NCBI GenBank assembly: GCA_947446025.1
Contig: CANFEY010000002.1
Span: 1-64,000, forward strand
Reading direction: 5' to 3'
Origin: Bryobacterales bacterium
GTDB lineage: Bacteria > Acidobacteriota > Terriglobia > Bryobacterales > Bryobacteraceae
DNA length: 64,000 nucleotides
How positions within the stretch are numbered: the stretch's first letter is position 1; every line of letters begins with the position of its first letter. The notes beneath the pieces are model-generated. The model searched no databases, had not been told where the DNA came from, and worked only from the letters and a program-made list of their open reading frames with translations. This document shows positions 16,011 to 24,671 of this stretch, piece by piece. A program made the translations under genes and the position numbers.

Positions 16011-17045
16011 ATTGGCCTGTTGTCCGATGGAGCGGAAGATGGGAACTGAGTAGTCCGTCTCGCAGCCGCCGTAGCTGACGGAAATAATCGGCGAGATATT
16101 CTGCTGCACGGCAAAAATCATTGCGGAGAACGCGTTGGTTCCGTAGACGTAGTTGATGGTCGCGCGAGGCGCGATGGCACCGGCCCACTCCACGTCCAGC
16201 GTGCCTTCGATTTGCGAAGAGGTGAAGCCGGGGTCCAGGCCGCTGTAGAGGATCAGCCTGGGGTCCGCCGCGGGCAAGCCATAGCGCGTGCGGAACGCGC
16301 GCAGGTCGGCGAGCGACAACGCGGACTGGCCCACCACGGCGATACTCACACCGGTTCCGTCGATGCCCGCGGCATACAGCGGGGCCACGTTGTAGATGGT
16401 TGCGAAATCCTCCGGGACCAGGAAGTGCTGTGTTCCAAGATTGAAGTTGGGCTGCACCACTTTCGCGGTGGACTCCAGGGGAAAATCGTCAAGGCCGACG
16501 AACCCCGCCACGATTTCCGCCAAGGCTTCTGGGACGCTGGGCTCGGTGACCGCGGCGAAGCGTGTTTGTCCGGCGACAGCGAACTTGTGGAACTGCGTTC
16601 CCAGCGCCATAGACACGTGCTCGGCCGTGCCGTGAATTTCCAGCGAGCTGCGCGCGCGCGATGTGACCACGTCCAGACCCTGCGAGGCCAGCCACGCGGT
16701 GAGCTTCGATTCGTCTCCCCGGCTCAGGCCGAAACGGTCGCCGAATTCCTCCGGCGTCAGCCACTGCTGATACTCCGAAGAGGAAGGATTCTGCTGCTCA
16801 CGGATCAGATTTTCCAGGTCCGCCTGTTGATCCTGAGCCAGCTTCACCACCAGCATGAGTCCGTTGATGGGCGTGTTTGGATTCAAGACTCCTTGATCGT
16901 CTTGCGGCTGCGCCAAACGATGCAGGTGCCCCGCAACGGCGCGGCGTTGGTCTGCATCTACCGCCCCGCGAATGCGGTCCGGCGTAGCGGCAGTCAGCGT
17001 GTTGAATGTGAGCAGGAGGGCGGCAAACAGCGAGAGCGTGCGCAT
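16008..17045 (-). pseudogene. S53 (kumamolisin-like) protease, N-terminal part before frameshift
   Basis: This part encodes the signal peptide (residues 1-20), the pro-kumamolisin domain (NPSSSEYQQWLTPEEFGDRF, the standard activation-domain motif) and the start of the catalytic domain. The catalytic Glu and Asp lie in EGTLDVEWAGAIAP, four residues apart as in sedolisins. After SIGQQANA the frame goes wrong and the remaining ~20 codons are out of frame. Family members are secreted acid-active endopeptidases. Either the gene is dead or the base loss is an assembly error. Confidence 0.75.
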
Positions 17046-17114
17046 AGACTTTTCCTTCTTCCAGGTGAAGTACGGACAAGTCTATGCTGTCGGGACGGTG
17101 GCCGTCAAATCGCG

Positions 17115-17783
17115 CTAGCCTCCGAAGAATACCCGCATCGCCAACCGGGGGTGCATCACGCTGGGCGGAGGATCCAGCAGGTTCGCCACGTGGTGAAATG
17201 CGAGCGACAAATCGCGGTCTTTGTGCGCCGCGCGGTGCAGTTTCGCCATGTACCAGTTGATCAAGTTGACCGCTGTGTTGCGCGGACCCACTGTCTCCGG
17301 CATGCGTAGATCGTTGCCGGTGGCGATGGCCCAGGGGTTGTCGACAACATGCGCCGCGCGCGAGAAGAAGCGTTGCGCGAGCGTGTTGTCCCCAGCGGCC
17401 AGCACGTCATTGAGTTCTCGGGCTTCGAGCGCAGCCACGGTCATCCCTTGGCCATAGATCGGATTGAAGCTGCAGATCGCATCACCGATCACGAGGTAGC
17501 CCTGGGGAAAGCGGTCCAACCGCTCGTAGCGGCGGCGCAGCGCGGCAGGCATGCCTGCTTGTGCCGCCTCGCCGATGGGTTCAGCGTCGCGGATGGTTTC
17601 GTGGATGAAGGGCGCGGGCAGCGTCTTCGGCCACTCAATGAAGCTCGGCAGGTCTTCGGGAGCATGCGGGCCGAAATGGGCGATCAAGGTTACAGTCCAG
17701 CGGCCGCCTTCCTGCGCGATCATCACGCCTCCGCGCTTGCCGCTGGGGGTGGGCGGGGTGACTTTTTCCGCAGTCGCCATTCA
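17115..17783 (-). pseudogene. FAD-dependent oxidoreductase, C-terminal part after frameshift
   Basis: About 220 codons, with GKRGGVMIAQEGGRWTVTL, the second FAD-binding motif YLVIGDAICSFNPIYGQGM and the closing MPETVGPRNTAVNLINWYM and PPPSVMHPRLAMRV. These place it in the monooxygenase-like FAD oxidoreductases (geranylgeranyl-reductase/halogenase superfamily) common in Acidobacteria and Actinobacteria. It is continuous with the N-terminal part except for a frame change near 17779-17787; its first ATG is only a fortuitous internal codon. Confidence 0.7.
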
Positions 17784-18402
17784 GGTGGTGGGGATCGCGG
17801 CGGAAGAACCGGGTGGTGTACCTGACGCCGATCTCGATTTTTTCTTCAACGGGAGCTTCATGGCCCATATCCTTCAGCCAAGCGGGCGATCTGCTTCCCC
17901 GGCCAGTTGCATCCACGACCAAATCAGCAGTCACCAAGGCACCGTCGGCACGCACTCCCACGACGCGTCCGCCGGCGGACTCCAGGCTCTCCACTTGGCA
18001 ACCCTGCCGCAGTTTGACGTTCGGAAGCGCGGTTGTGCGTGCGCGCACAAAGCCCTCGATAAAGGGACGGCTCGCGGCCACCGCCTTTAGACCGCTCTCG
18101 ACTTGCGCGAGACAACCACCTTCGAAGTACCAACGGAAGTCTTTAGCCAGATCGCCGGAAGCCGCTCCGCCTTCCAACATCTGCTGCGTGATGCCGGGGA
18201 AGACGCGCTCGATCTCCTGACGGCCGCCGGCTAGTAAGCCGTGCGTGTGGCGGGCTTGCGGGACGCCGCGCCGGACTTGCGGATCAACGGGCAACTCGTC
18301 GCGCTCCAGGATGGTGACCTGTTCAAAGTGATCGCTCAGCGCGGGGGCGGCCATCAGGCCGGCCATGCTGGCTCCCATTACGACGGCGTGTTTGCGGGCC
18401 AT
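17780..18402 (-). pseudogene. FAD-dependent oxidoreductase, N-terminal part before frameshift
   Basis: It begins with the Rossmann dinucleotide motif VVMGASMAGLMAA and continues ILERDELPVDPQVRRGVPQA, ARHTHGLLAGG and the DG motif in LVVDATGRGSRSPAWL. The frame is lost after RRDPHHLNG, where the homologous reading continues one base over. Rejoined, the enzyme would be about 425 residues, normal for the family. It lies downstream of the maleylacetate reductase gene on the same strand (39-bp gap), so it may have been the oxygenase of the same aromatic pathway; this is inference. Confidence 0.7.
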
Positions 18403-18441
18403 GAGGAGCTCCCTGTTTGTCCGCTTCCTTACGATCGCGTC

Positions 18442-19518
18442 TCAGTGCGGTGGTATTTGAGTGGACGGCCTCCTGCCTTCAAACGCATTTTCCAGCAACT
18501 CTCGAACGCCGTCTCTGGTTATACGGCGCGGATTCCAATAGGGATTTGCCAGGGCTAAATCTGTTGCGCGCTCCAGGTGGCGGCGCTCCATCCCGATGGC
18601 TTGCAGGGATACCGGCGCGCCGAGCATGGCGGCCAGGTCCCACAATCCTCCCGCAGCGTCGCGCGTGCCCAGCGCTTTCCCCACGCGGGCCATGGCCTCT
18701 GCTGTTTCGGGCGTGTTGTACGCCATGGCGTGCGGAAGAATCACTGTGTGCACTTCGGCGTGCGGCAAATTGAAGCTGCCGCCGAGGGTGTGACACAGTT
18801 TGTGATGCAGCGCCATGCCGACCGCGCCCAGCACGGAGCCTCCTAGCCACGCTCCGTAGAGTGCCTGCGCGCGGGCTTCGGCGTGTTCGGGATCTTTGAC
18901 GATTCGGGGCAGCGCTTGGGCCAGTGCGCGGATGCCGTCTTCGGCCATCATCGAGACAATCGGGTTGGCGTCCTTTGAGTACAGCGCTTCGACGCAGTGC
19001 GCCATGGCGTTGATGCCGCTGGTGACCGACATCGGCACCGGCAGGCCGAGAGTCAGCGCTGGATCGTAGATCACGGTCTTCGGCAGCACGCGCAAGTCGC
19101 GACCGGTCTGCTTGACACCGTCAGCCGTGATGCCCCAGATCGGCGTCATCTCCGAACCCGCGTAGGTCGTGGGGACCGCGACAATCGGCAGGCCAGATGT
19201 GAGTGCTACCGCTTTCGCGAGGCCCGTCGTCGACCCGCCGCCAACGGCAAGGATGCAGTCGGCACTCAGGTTCGCTGCTTCGGCGCGCGCGGCATCGGCG
19301 ATCTCCACCGGTACGTGCATCACGGCGCGGTCGAACAGGCCCGCGAAGCTCGATCCCAGCAGCGCGGAAACCTCCGCTGCCACCGCCCATTGCTGCGCCG
19401 TCGCAAGCACCAGCACTTTCTTCACGCCCAGCCGGTCGATCTCTTCGGCCAGCTTGCTCACCGCGCCCGCGTCGAAGACCACGCGCGCGGGCAATGCGTC
19501 ATACGTGAAGGACAGCAT
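18442..19518 (-). CDS. Maleylacetate reductase
   Basis: A 358-residue member of the iron-type alcohol dehydrogenase fold. The nucleotide loop is GGGSTTGLAKAVAL, followed by VPTTYAGSEMTPIWGIT. The C-terminal helical part HHKLCHTLGGSFNLPHAEVH is characteristic of maleylacetate reductases, which reduce maleylacetate to 3-oxoadipate with NAD(P)H in (chloro)catechol, resorcinol or hydroxyquinol degradation. Its ATG abuts the TAG of the dienelactone hydrolase gene, whose product would be maleylacetate, so the two act in sequence. Confidence 0.85.
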   Translation of the reverse strand: MLSFTYDALPARVVFDAGAVSKLAEEIDRLGVKKVLVLATAQQWAVAAEVSALLGSSFAGLFDRAVMHVPVEIADAARAEAANLSADCILAVGGGSTTGLAKAVALTSGLPIVAVPTTYAGSEMTPIWGITADGVKQTGRDLRVLPKTVIYDPALTLGLPVPMSVTSGINAMAHCVEALYSKDANPIVSMMAEDGIRALAQALPRIVKDPEHAEARAQALYGAWLGGSVLGAVGMALHHKLCHTLGGSFNLPHAEVHTVILPHAMAYNTPETAEAMARVGKALGTRDAAGGLWDLAAMLGAPVSLQAIGMERRHLERATDLALANPYWNPRRITRDGVRELLENAFEGRRPSTQIPPH

Positions 19519-20349
19519 CTATGCCAACGCAGCCTTATAGAGCGCGAGCAACTTCGTCCAGGCCTTTTCCGCGGATTCGCGATGGTAGGCGGTGGTGTCC
19601 GCCATGCACCATCCGTGTTGGGCCTGGGCGTAGACTTCGATTTCGGCGGTGGCTTTCGCCGCGTCGCAGGAAGTGCGCAGGATGGTCTTCGATTCCGGCT
19701 GCTGCGCGTCGTCGTTGGTGGCGATGCCGAAGTAGAGGCGGGCTTTCATCTTGGGGATAAGCAGGTGCGGGCTGGTGTCCGTCGCGGTTGTGAGTCCGCC
19801 GCCGTGGAAGGAGGCTGCCGCGCCCACGCGATTCGGCACCGCGGCTGCCGTCTTCATAATCAGCGGTCCGCCCATGCAGTAGCCCTGCGTGCCGATCTTC
19901 TTCGATTTGTCCACCTGCGGCTGCGCGTCGAGCCATGAGATGTAGGCGGCGGCGTCGCGCTCAGCTGCTCCTGCCGCGGTGACGGTGGCCATCAAAGGCG
20001 TGATCTTCGCGCGGTCGCGAGCGAAGTCCGGTGGCATTTCGACCACGGGCGCTTTCGCGGCGCGGTAGAACGGGTTCGGTACCAGCACGCTGTAGCCTTC
20101 GGCGGCGAGGCGCTTGCCCAGTTCCCGCAAGCCGGGTCGCAGACCGAATGCATCAGCCCACACCAGCACACCGGCGTGCGCTCCTGTGGCGGGATGAAAG
20201 AACGCTGCGTCGCAAGTGCCGTCGGGGGTCTTGATGGCCACGTCTCTTTCGATCACTTGGGCTTGCGCCTCGGCGGTGGCTGCGGTGACCGCGAGGGCGG
20301 CGGTGGCGGCGACGAAATCTCGGCGGTCCATCTTCGTTTGTTCGCTCAT
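19519..20349 (-). CDS. Dienelactone hydrolase family protein with Tat signal
   Basis: This 276-residue alpha/beta hydrolase has an N-terminal twin-arginine signal (MDRRDFVAATAALAV followed by AEAQA). The dienelactone hydrolase triad is recognisable: Cys in TQGYCMGG, Asp in the GIATNDDAQ region and His in AQAQHGWCM. Classical enzymes are cytoplasmic and open dienelactone to maleylacetate. Adjacency to maleylacetate reductase supports that reaction, yet the Tat signal would export this one. Both an ATG at 20349 and one at 20331 keep the signal. Confidence 0.82.
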   Translation of the reverse strand: MSEQTKMDRRDFVAATAALAVTAATAEAQAQVIERDVAIKTPDGTCDAAFFHPATGAHAGVLVWADAFGLRPGLRELGKRLAAEGYSVLVPNPFYRAAKAPVVEMPPDFARDRAKITPLMATVTAAGAAERDAAAYISWLDAQPQVDKSKKIGTQGYCMGGPLIMKTAAAVPNRVGAAASFHGGGLTTATDTSPHLLIPKMKARLYFGIATNDDAQQPESKTILRTSCDAAKATAEIEVYAQAQHGWCMADTTAYHRESAEKAWTKLLALYKAALA

Positions 20350-20378
20350 GGGGTCCTCTCGGAGAAATGTAGCACAAT

Positions 20379-21794
20379 GTGGAGATGCGTTATGCAGTCT
20401 TGATTGCCGTCCTAGCTACTTGCGCCCAAGCGCAGCCCTCTTCACCCATGCGGACCCTTTTCGCGGACAAATGCGCGGGCTGCCACGGCGACCGCATGCA
20501 GGGAGGGCGCGCGGGGAGCCTGCTCGATGACACATGGATGTACGGCGGCTCGGATGACAAGGTGCTTGAGTCCATCCGCGAAGGCCGCGCCGATGCCGGG
20601 ATGCCTTCCTTCAAGGCATCGCTGAGTGACGTGGAAGCGCGCGGCCTGCTGCTGTTGATCCGCACGAACGCGACTCAGGCCAAGGGCCGGCCGGCGACGC
20701 TGGCGACTCCGGTGATGGATGGCGTGGTCAAGACGGCGAAGCAGACGTTTCGCATCGAGACGTTGACCGAGGCGGTGGAAACACCTTGGGGATTGGCGTT
20801 CCTCCCCGACGGGCGGCTGTTGATCACTGAACGCCCGGGGCGGCTGCGCATTCTCGACAAAGGTAAGTTGTCAGAACCTGTGGCAGGAATTCCGGCGGTT
20901 TGGACGCGGCAAGACGGAGGGTTGTTCGACGTAGAAGTGCATCCGAAATATGCGCAGAACGGCTGGATCTATCTAGCCTACGCCGAGCCACGCGAGACCA
21001 ACCGGTCGATGACCACGATCATCCGGGGCCGCATAAAGGACAACAGGTGGGTGGACCAGGAATACATCTACCGTGCTCCCGACGAGTTGTTTACGCAAAT
21101 CAACTTCCACTACGGCCTGCGTTTCATCTTTGACCGCGAGGGGCATCTGTTCTACTCGCTCGGCGACCACGGCAAGCCGGAGAGCGCGCAGGATCTTTCG
21201 CAGCCCACGGGCAAGATTCATCGCGTGAATGACGACGGCACCATCCCCAAGGACAACCCCTTTGTGAGCCGCGCGGCCGCGCTGGGATCGATTTGGAGCT
21301 ATGGGCATCGCAACCCCGAAGGCTTCAGCTTCGCCCCGAACGGCACGCTGTGGGCCACCGAGCATGGTCCCAGCGGCGGCGACGAGGTCAATATTATTCA
21401 GAAGGGCCGCAACTACGGATGGCCGGTGATCTCCTGGGGGTTGATGGATAGCGGTCTGCCTACCGAAACCACCGCGAAGCCCGGCATGGAGCAGCCAGTG
21501 GCGCACTGGGAACCGTCGCCTGGAATCGCGCCTGTGCTGTTCTACAACGGGTCGAAGTATCCGGCGTGGAAAGGCAACGTGCTGCTCGGTTTCATGGGGC
21601 ATGAGGAGTTGCGGCGGTTGACGGTCAATGGAACGCGCGTGGGGAAGCAGGAGGTCCTCTTCAAGGGCCTGGGCCGCGTGCGCGATTTCGTGTTGGGGCC
21701 GGATGGGTTGTTGTACGCCGCCCTGGCGAATCCGGGTCCGCAGCTTTCGTCGACCACGCAGGGTCGCGTGGTGCGGCTGGTGCCGGTACAATAA
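20379..21794 (+). CDS. PQQ-dependent sugar dehydrogenase with N-terminal cytochrome c domain
   Basis: A 471-residue exported protein. Residues ~25-100 form a small cytochrome c (CAGCH, distal Met in GMPSF). Residues ~125-470 form the six-bladed glucose/sorbosone dehydrogenase domain (ETPWGLAFLPDGRLLITERP, GGLFDVEVHPKY, HRNPEGFSF, GPSGGDEVNII). It would oxidise a sugar or aldose in the periplasm and pass electrons internally to the haem. The start may be GTG 20379 or ATG 20385. It is divergent from the dienelactone hydrolase gene and 17 bp ahead of an MBL hydrolase. Confidence 0.85.
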   Translation: MEMRYAVLIAVLATCAQAQPSSPMRTLFADKCAGCHGDRMQGGRAGSLLDDTWMYGGSDDKVLESIREGRADAGMPSFKASLSDVEARGLLLLIRTNATQAKGRPATLATPVMDGVVKTAKQTFRIETLTEAVETPWGLAFLPDGRLLITERPGRLRILDKGKLSEPVAGIPAVWTRQDGGLFDVEVHPKYAQNGWIYLAYAEPRETNRSMTTIIRGRIKDNRWVDQEYIYRAPDELFTQINFHYGLRFIFDREGHLFYSLGDHGKPESAQDLSQPTGKIHRVNDDGTIPKDNPFVSRAAALGSIWSYGHRNPEGFSFAPNGTLWATEHGPSGGDEVNIIQKGRNYGWPVISWGLMDSGLPTETTAKPGMEQPVAHWEPSPGIAPVLFYNGSKYPAWKGNVLLGFMGHEELRRLTVNGTRVGKQEVLFKGLGRVRDFVLGPDGLLYAALANPGPQLSSTTQGRVVRLVPVQ

Positions 21795-21811
21795 ACTCCT
21801 GGAGATCTAAC

Positions 21812-22699
21812 ATGAAACTTTTTGCCGCTCTCGCATTCGCCGCTTGCACACTTTTGGGTCAGGGCCAGGACTTCAGCCAAGTCCAGATCAAGACGACGAA
21901 GATCAGCAACAACTTTTACACGCTCGAAGGCTCGGGCGGGATGATCGGGATTCTCGTGGGACCCGACGGCGTATTCATGGTGGATACGCAGTACGCGCAG
22001 CTGACGGAGAAGATCGTCGCCGCGATCAAGGCGATCACGCCGCTGCCCATCAAGTTCATCGTCAACACGCACCAGCATCCCGACCATACGGGCGGCAATG
22101 AAAATTTCGGAAAGCTGGGCGTGACCCTGCTTTCGCGGGATCAGCTGCGCAACCGGCTGGCGCATCCAAATCCGGGGGCGAATGGTGCTCCGGGGACTCC
22201 GGCTCCCGCGGCGGCGCTGCCCGCGATGACCTATGACGGCAAGGTGACGCTGCACATGAATGGCGAGGACATCGAGTTGATCCCAATCCGCAACGCACAC
22301 ACCGATGGAGATACGATGGTGCGCTTCGTGAAGAACGACGTGTTGATGGCCGGCGACTTCTTCCGTTCGATTCAGTTTCCTAACATTGACCGCGCGAATG
22401 GCGGATCGTTGAACGGCATGCTGGCGGGCCTGGGAGAGCTGGCGGGCGCGGCAGGTCCGGCGACGAAAATTATTCCTGGTCATGGGGCGACCGTGGACCG
22501 CAGCGCGGTGGTCGCGCATCGGGACATGATGCTGGCGATCCGCGACCGCATCGCTCCGCTGGTGGCGCAGAACAAGACGCTGGCGGAAGTAGTGGCGGCG
22601 AAACCCACCGCGGATTTCGAAGCCAAGGTCCAGCAGGCTGCGGCGACCGGCGAGCGCTTCATCGGTCAGGTATACGCCGAATTGCAGGCCGCCAAGTAA
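21812..22699 (+). CDS. MBL-fold metallo-hydrolase, secreted
   Basis: A 295-residue metallo-beta-lactamase-fold protein with a signal peptide (to about LGQGQ). Its metal motif is canonical: NTHQHPDHTGG (H-x-H-x-D-H), a later His in NAHTDGD, Asp in MAGDFF and the final His in IPGHGA. Such proteins hydrolyse lactones, thioesters or glyoxalase-type substrates; this one resembles the periplasmic SoxH/YcbL-like group. The TAATG overlap with the downstream hydroxyacid oxidase suggests that lactone opening yields a hydroxyacid that is then oxidised. Confidence 0.82.
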   Translation: MKLFAALAFAACTLLGQGQDFSQVQIKTTKISNNFYTLEGSGGMIGILVGPDGVFMVDTQYAQLTEKIVAAIKAITPLPIKFIVNTHQHPDHTGGNENFGKLGVTLLSRDQLRNRLAHPNPGANGAPGTPAPAAALPAMTYDGKVTLHMNGEDIELIPIRNAHTDGDTMVRFVKNDVLMAGDFFRSIQFPNIDRANGGSLNGMLAGLGELAGAAGPATKIIPGHGATVDRSAVVAHRDMMLAIRDRIAPLVAQNKTLAEVVAAKPTADFEAKVQQAAATGERFIGQVYAELQAAK

Positions 22700-23871
22700 T
22701 GGCCGGTAGCCGCGCTCTTCAGCGCGCCGTCAACATAGAGGACCTTCGCCAACTCGCGCGCCGGCGGGTTCCATTGTCTGTGTTCGACTACATCGACGGT
22801 GGCGCGGACGGCGAGGTCACGTTGCGCGACAACCGGCGGTCGTGGGATGAAGTACTGTTCCGGCCGTACAACGCCGTGCATGTGCCACGGCCGGACTTGC
22901 GAACCAGCGTATTCGGGTGCGACCTGGCGATGCCGATGCTCCTGGGGCCCATCGGCTTCACCCGGATGATCAACACCGAGGGCGAGCCGGCGGTCGCAGC
23001 TGCAGCGGGTGAGGCCGGGATCGGTTTCTGTATGTCGAGTTTCTCCGGCTACCCGTGCCACGAAGTCGCGGCGCGTGCAAAGGCTCCCTTGTGGTATCAG
23101 CTCTACCTCGCGGGCGGACGCGACGTGTGCATCGCTACCTTGGAGCGGGCATGGAAGGCCGGATTCAAAGTTCTCGCCGTCACCATGGACACCAACGCGC
23201 CCGGCCTGCGTGAACGCGACTTGCACAACGGTGCGCCGCACCTGATGAGCGGCAACATCGTCGGCATGCTCCCGCAACTGCCCAACATTCTGAGCAAGCC
23301 GCGATGGCTAGCCCGCTTTCTCATGGATCGCGACGCGATGTTTTTTCCGAACATCCAACTCCCCGGCAAAGGCGCCTGTCCCGCCGCCGACGTGCGCGCG
23401 ATGCTTACCGGAGCCGTCGTCACCTGGGCGGACCTCCAATGGATCAGAGCGGCCTGGTCCGGCCCCATCGTGGCGAAGGGAGTGCTCACCGGCGACGACG
23501 CGCGCCGTGCGCTCGACCTCGGCTGCGCGGGTGTGATCGTGTCCAACCACGGCGGCCGCCAGCTCGACACCTGTTATCCCACATTGCGAGCGCTGCCCGA
23601 GGTGGTGCGTGCCGTGAGCGGCGCGGCTCCCGTGCTGGTGGACGGAGGCATCCGCCGCGGCGGCGACGTCCTCAAAGCGATCTGCATGGGCGCGCAAGCG
23701 GTGCTGCTCGGTCGCGCGTACGCCTACGGCCTCGCAGCGGAGGGCGGCGCGGGTGTGGCCAAGGCGGTGTCGATACTGAGGGCGGATCTGGAGCGTACGA
23801 TGGCCCTTCTCGGTGTGGCGTCGCTGAAGGAGTTGAACGCGTCGCTGGTGGATGTGCCGAAGAGTTGGTAA
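22699..23871 (+). CDS. FMN-dependent alpha-hydroxyacid oxidase/dehydrogenase (LldD-like)
   Basis: A 390-residue FMN TIM-barrel enzyme. FDYIDGGADGE, the substrate loop PMLLGPIGFTRM, GFCMSSFSG, and the catalytic base His in VSNHGGRQLD are present. The phosphate site reads LVDGGIRRGGDVLKAICMGA. The family oxidises lactate, glycolate or mandelate to the 2-oxoacid. No signal peptide or N-terminal cytochrome domain is present, so the acceptor is oxygen or quinone. It is coupled to the preceding MBL gene. Confidence 0.85.
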   Translation: MAGSRALQRAVNIEDLRQLARRRVPLSVFDYIDGGADGEVTLRDNRRSWDEVLFRPYNAVHVPRPDLRTSVFGCDLAMPMLLGPIGFTRMINTEGEPAVAAAAGEAGIGFCMSSFSGYPCHEVAARAKAPLWYQLYLAGGRDVCIATLERAWKAGFKVLAVTMDTNAPGLRERDLHNGAPHLMSGNIVGMLPQLPNILSKPRWLARFLMDRDAMFFPNIQLPGKGACPAADVRAMLTGAVVTWADLQWIRAAWSGPIVAKGVLTGDDARRALDLGCAGVIVSNHGGRQLDTCYPTLRALPEVVRAVSGAAPVLVDGGIRRGGDVLKAICMGAQAVLLGRAYAYGLAAEGGAGVAKAVSILRADLERTMALLGVASLKELNASLVDVPKSW

Positions 23872-23912
23872 CTACTCCATTGTTGGCTGAGCCCGGAACG
23901 GGGTGGTCACCC

Positions 23913-23932
23913 ATCGAACACAAGTGTTCGAT
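23913..23932. promoter_or_regulatory. Palindrome before hicA, probable HicB operator
   Basis: ATCGAACAC-AA-GTGTTCGAT is a perfect 9-bp inverted repeat with a 2-bp spacer. It ends 11 bp before the hicA start and touches a TACAAT (23932-23937) that could be the -10 element. HicB antitoxins with an HTH domain repress their own operon by binding such palindromes, so this is the likely autoregulatory site. Confidence 0.55.
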
Positions 23933-23943
23933 ACAATAGCTGG

Positions 23944-24154
23944 ATGAAAGGTTCGGAATTCCTTCGAGGGGTTCGGGCGTTCGCCAGGAAGAACGGGATC
24001 GGCTGCCGATGGGTTCCACAACGGGGTTCAGGAAGTCACGGGACACTCTACCTAGGTGGCGGCTTTACGGTGGTGAAGGACCTGAAAGGAACTGGGTCCC
24101 GGACTCTTGGCTGAGATGTGCAAGCAACTCGGAATTCGCAAGGAGGATCTGTGA
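23944..24154 (+). pseudogene. hicA: HicA-type mRNA interferase toxin, frameshifted
   Basis: The frame from ATG 23944 gives MKGSEFLRGVRAFARKNG, then the HicA core RGSGSHGTLYLGGGFTVVKD with the catalytic His of GSH. It then meets TGA at 24112. In the +1 frame the expected C-terminus follows, LLAEMCKQLGIRKEDL, ending with TGA at 24152-24154, which overlaps the hicB ATG. One extra base (or two lost) lies near AAAGG at 24084-24091. HicA degrades mRNA in the cytoplasm when HicB is lost. The shortened product keeps the His but lacks the last helix, so activity is doubtful. Confidence 0.75.
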
Positions 24155-24591
24155 TGTTTAGCGCGACCTATCCCGCTCAGTTGTTGCCGGAACCGAATGG
24201 CAAGGGACTCCATGTGCGCTTCCCCGACCTGCCGGAGGCGCTCACGGGCGGAGACGACTTGCGTGATGCACTAGAACAGGCCGCCGATTGTTTGGCCGAG
24301 GCCATTGCCGGACGCATCGCGCGAGGAGATGCGATTCCTTCACCCTCCAAGTCCAAGCGCGGTCAACGGCTGATCAGCGTGCCGCTCTACCTTGCGCCCA
24401 AGCTGGCTTTGTACCTCGCCATGCGAGACCAAGGATTGAAGAACACCGAACTTGCACGCCGCCTGGGTGTGAGCGAAACTGTGGTTCGGCGCTTGCTGAA
24501 TCCGAAACACGACACGAAACCCGAAAACATCCAAGCGGCCCTCGCTTGCCTAGGGAAGCGGATAGTGTTGGTCTTTGAGGACGCGGCGTAG
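24154..24591 (+). CDS. hicB: HicB-type antitoxin with HTH domain
   Basis: A 145-residue antitoxin, start chosen at 24154 because the ATG overlaps the toxin stop (TGATG) and AGGAGG precedes it. Residues 1-60 form the partially degraded RNase-H-like fold (FPDLPEALTGGDDLRDALEQ). Residues ~85-135 form a helix-turn-helix, TELARRLGVSETVVRRLL. It neutralises HicA and should repress the operon. It is intact although its toxin is frameshifted, the expected survivor pattern for a decayed module. Confidence 0.85.
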   Translation: MFSATYPAQLLPEPNGKGLHVRFPDLPEALTGGDDLRDALEQAADCLAEAIAGRIARGDAIPSPSKSKRGQRLISVPLYLAPKLALYLAMRDQGLKNTELARRLGVSETVVRRLLNPKHDTKPENIQAALACLGKRIVLVFEDAA

Positions 24592-24671
24592 CGCGCTTCC
24601 CCCCCGGCCGCGATGATGAATCTGTAACCGGATAGCTTGCTCCCGCGTCCCCTTCCTGGGAGGGTACTGCC

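Noticed and set aside
23944-24154. Programmed frameshift as sole explanation for hicA
   Set aside because: No classic slippery heptamer or following pseudoknot was recognised, so a mutation or sequencing error is more likely.
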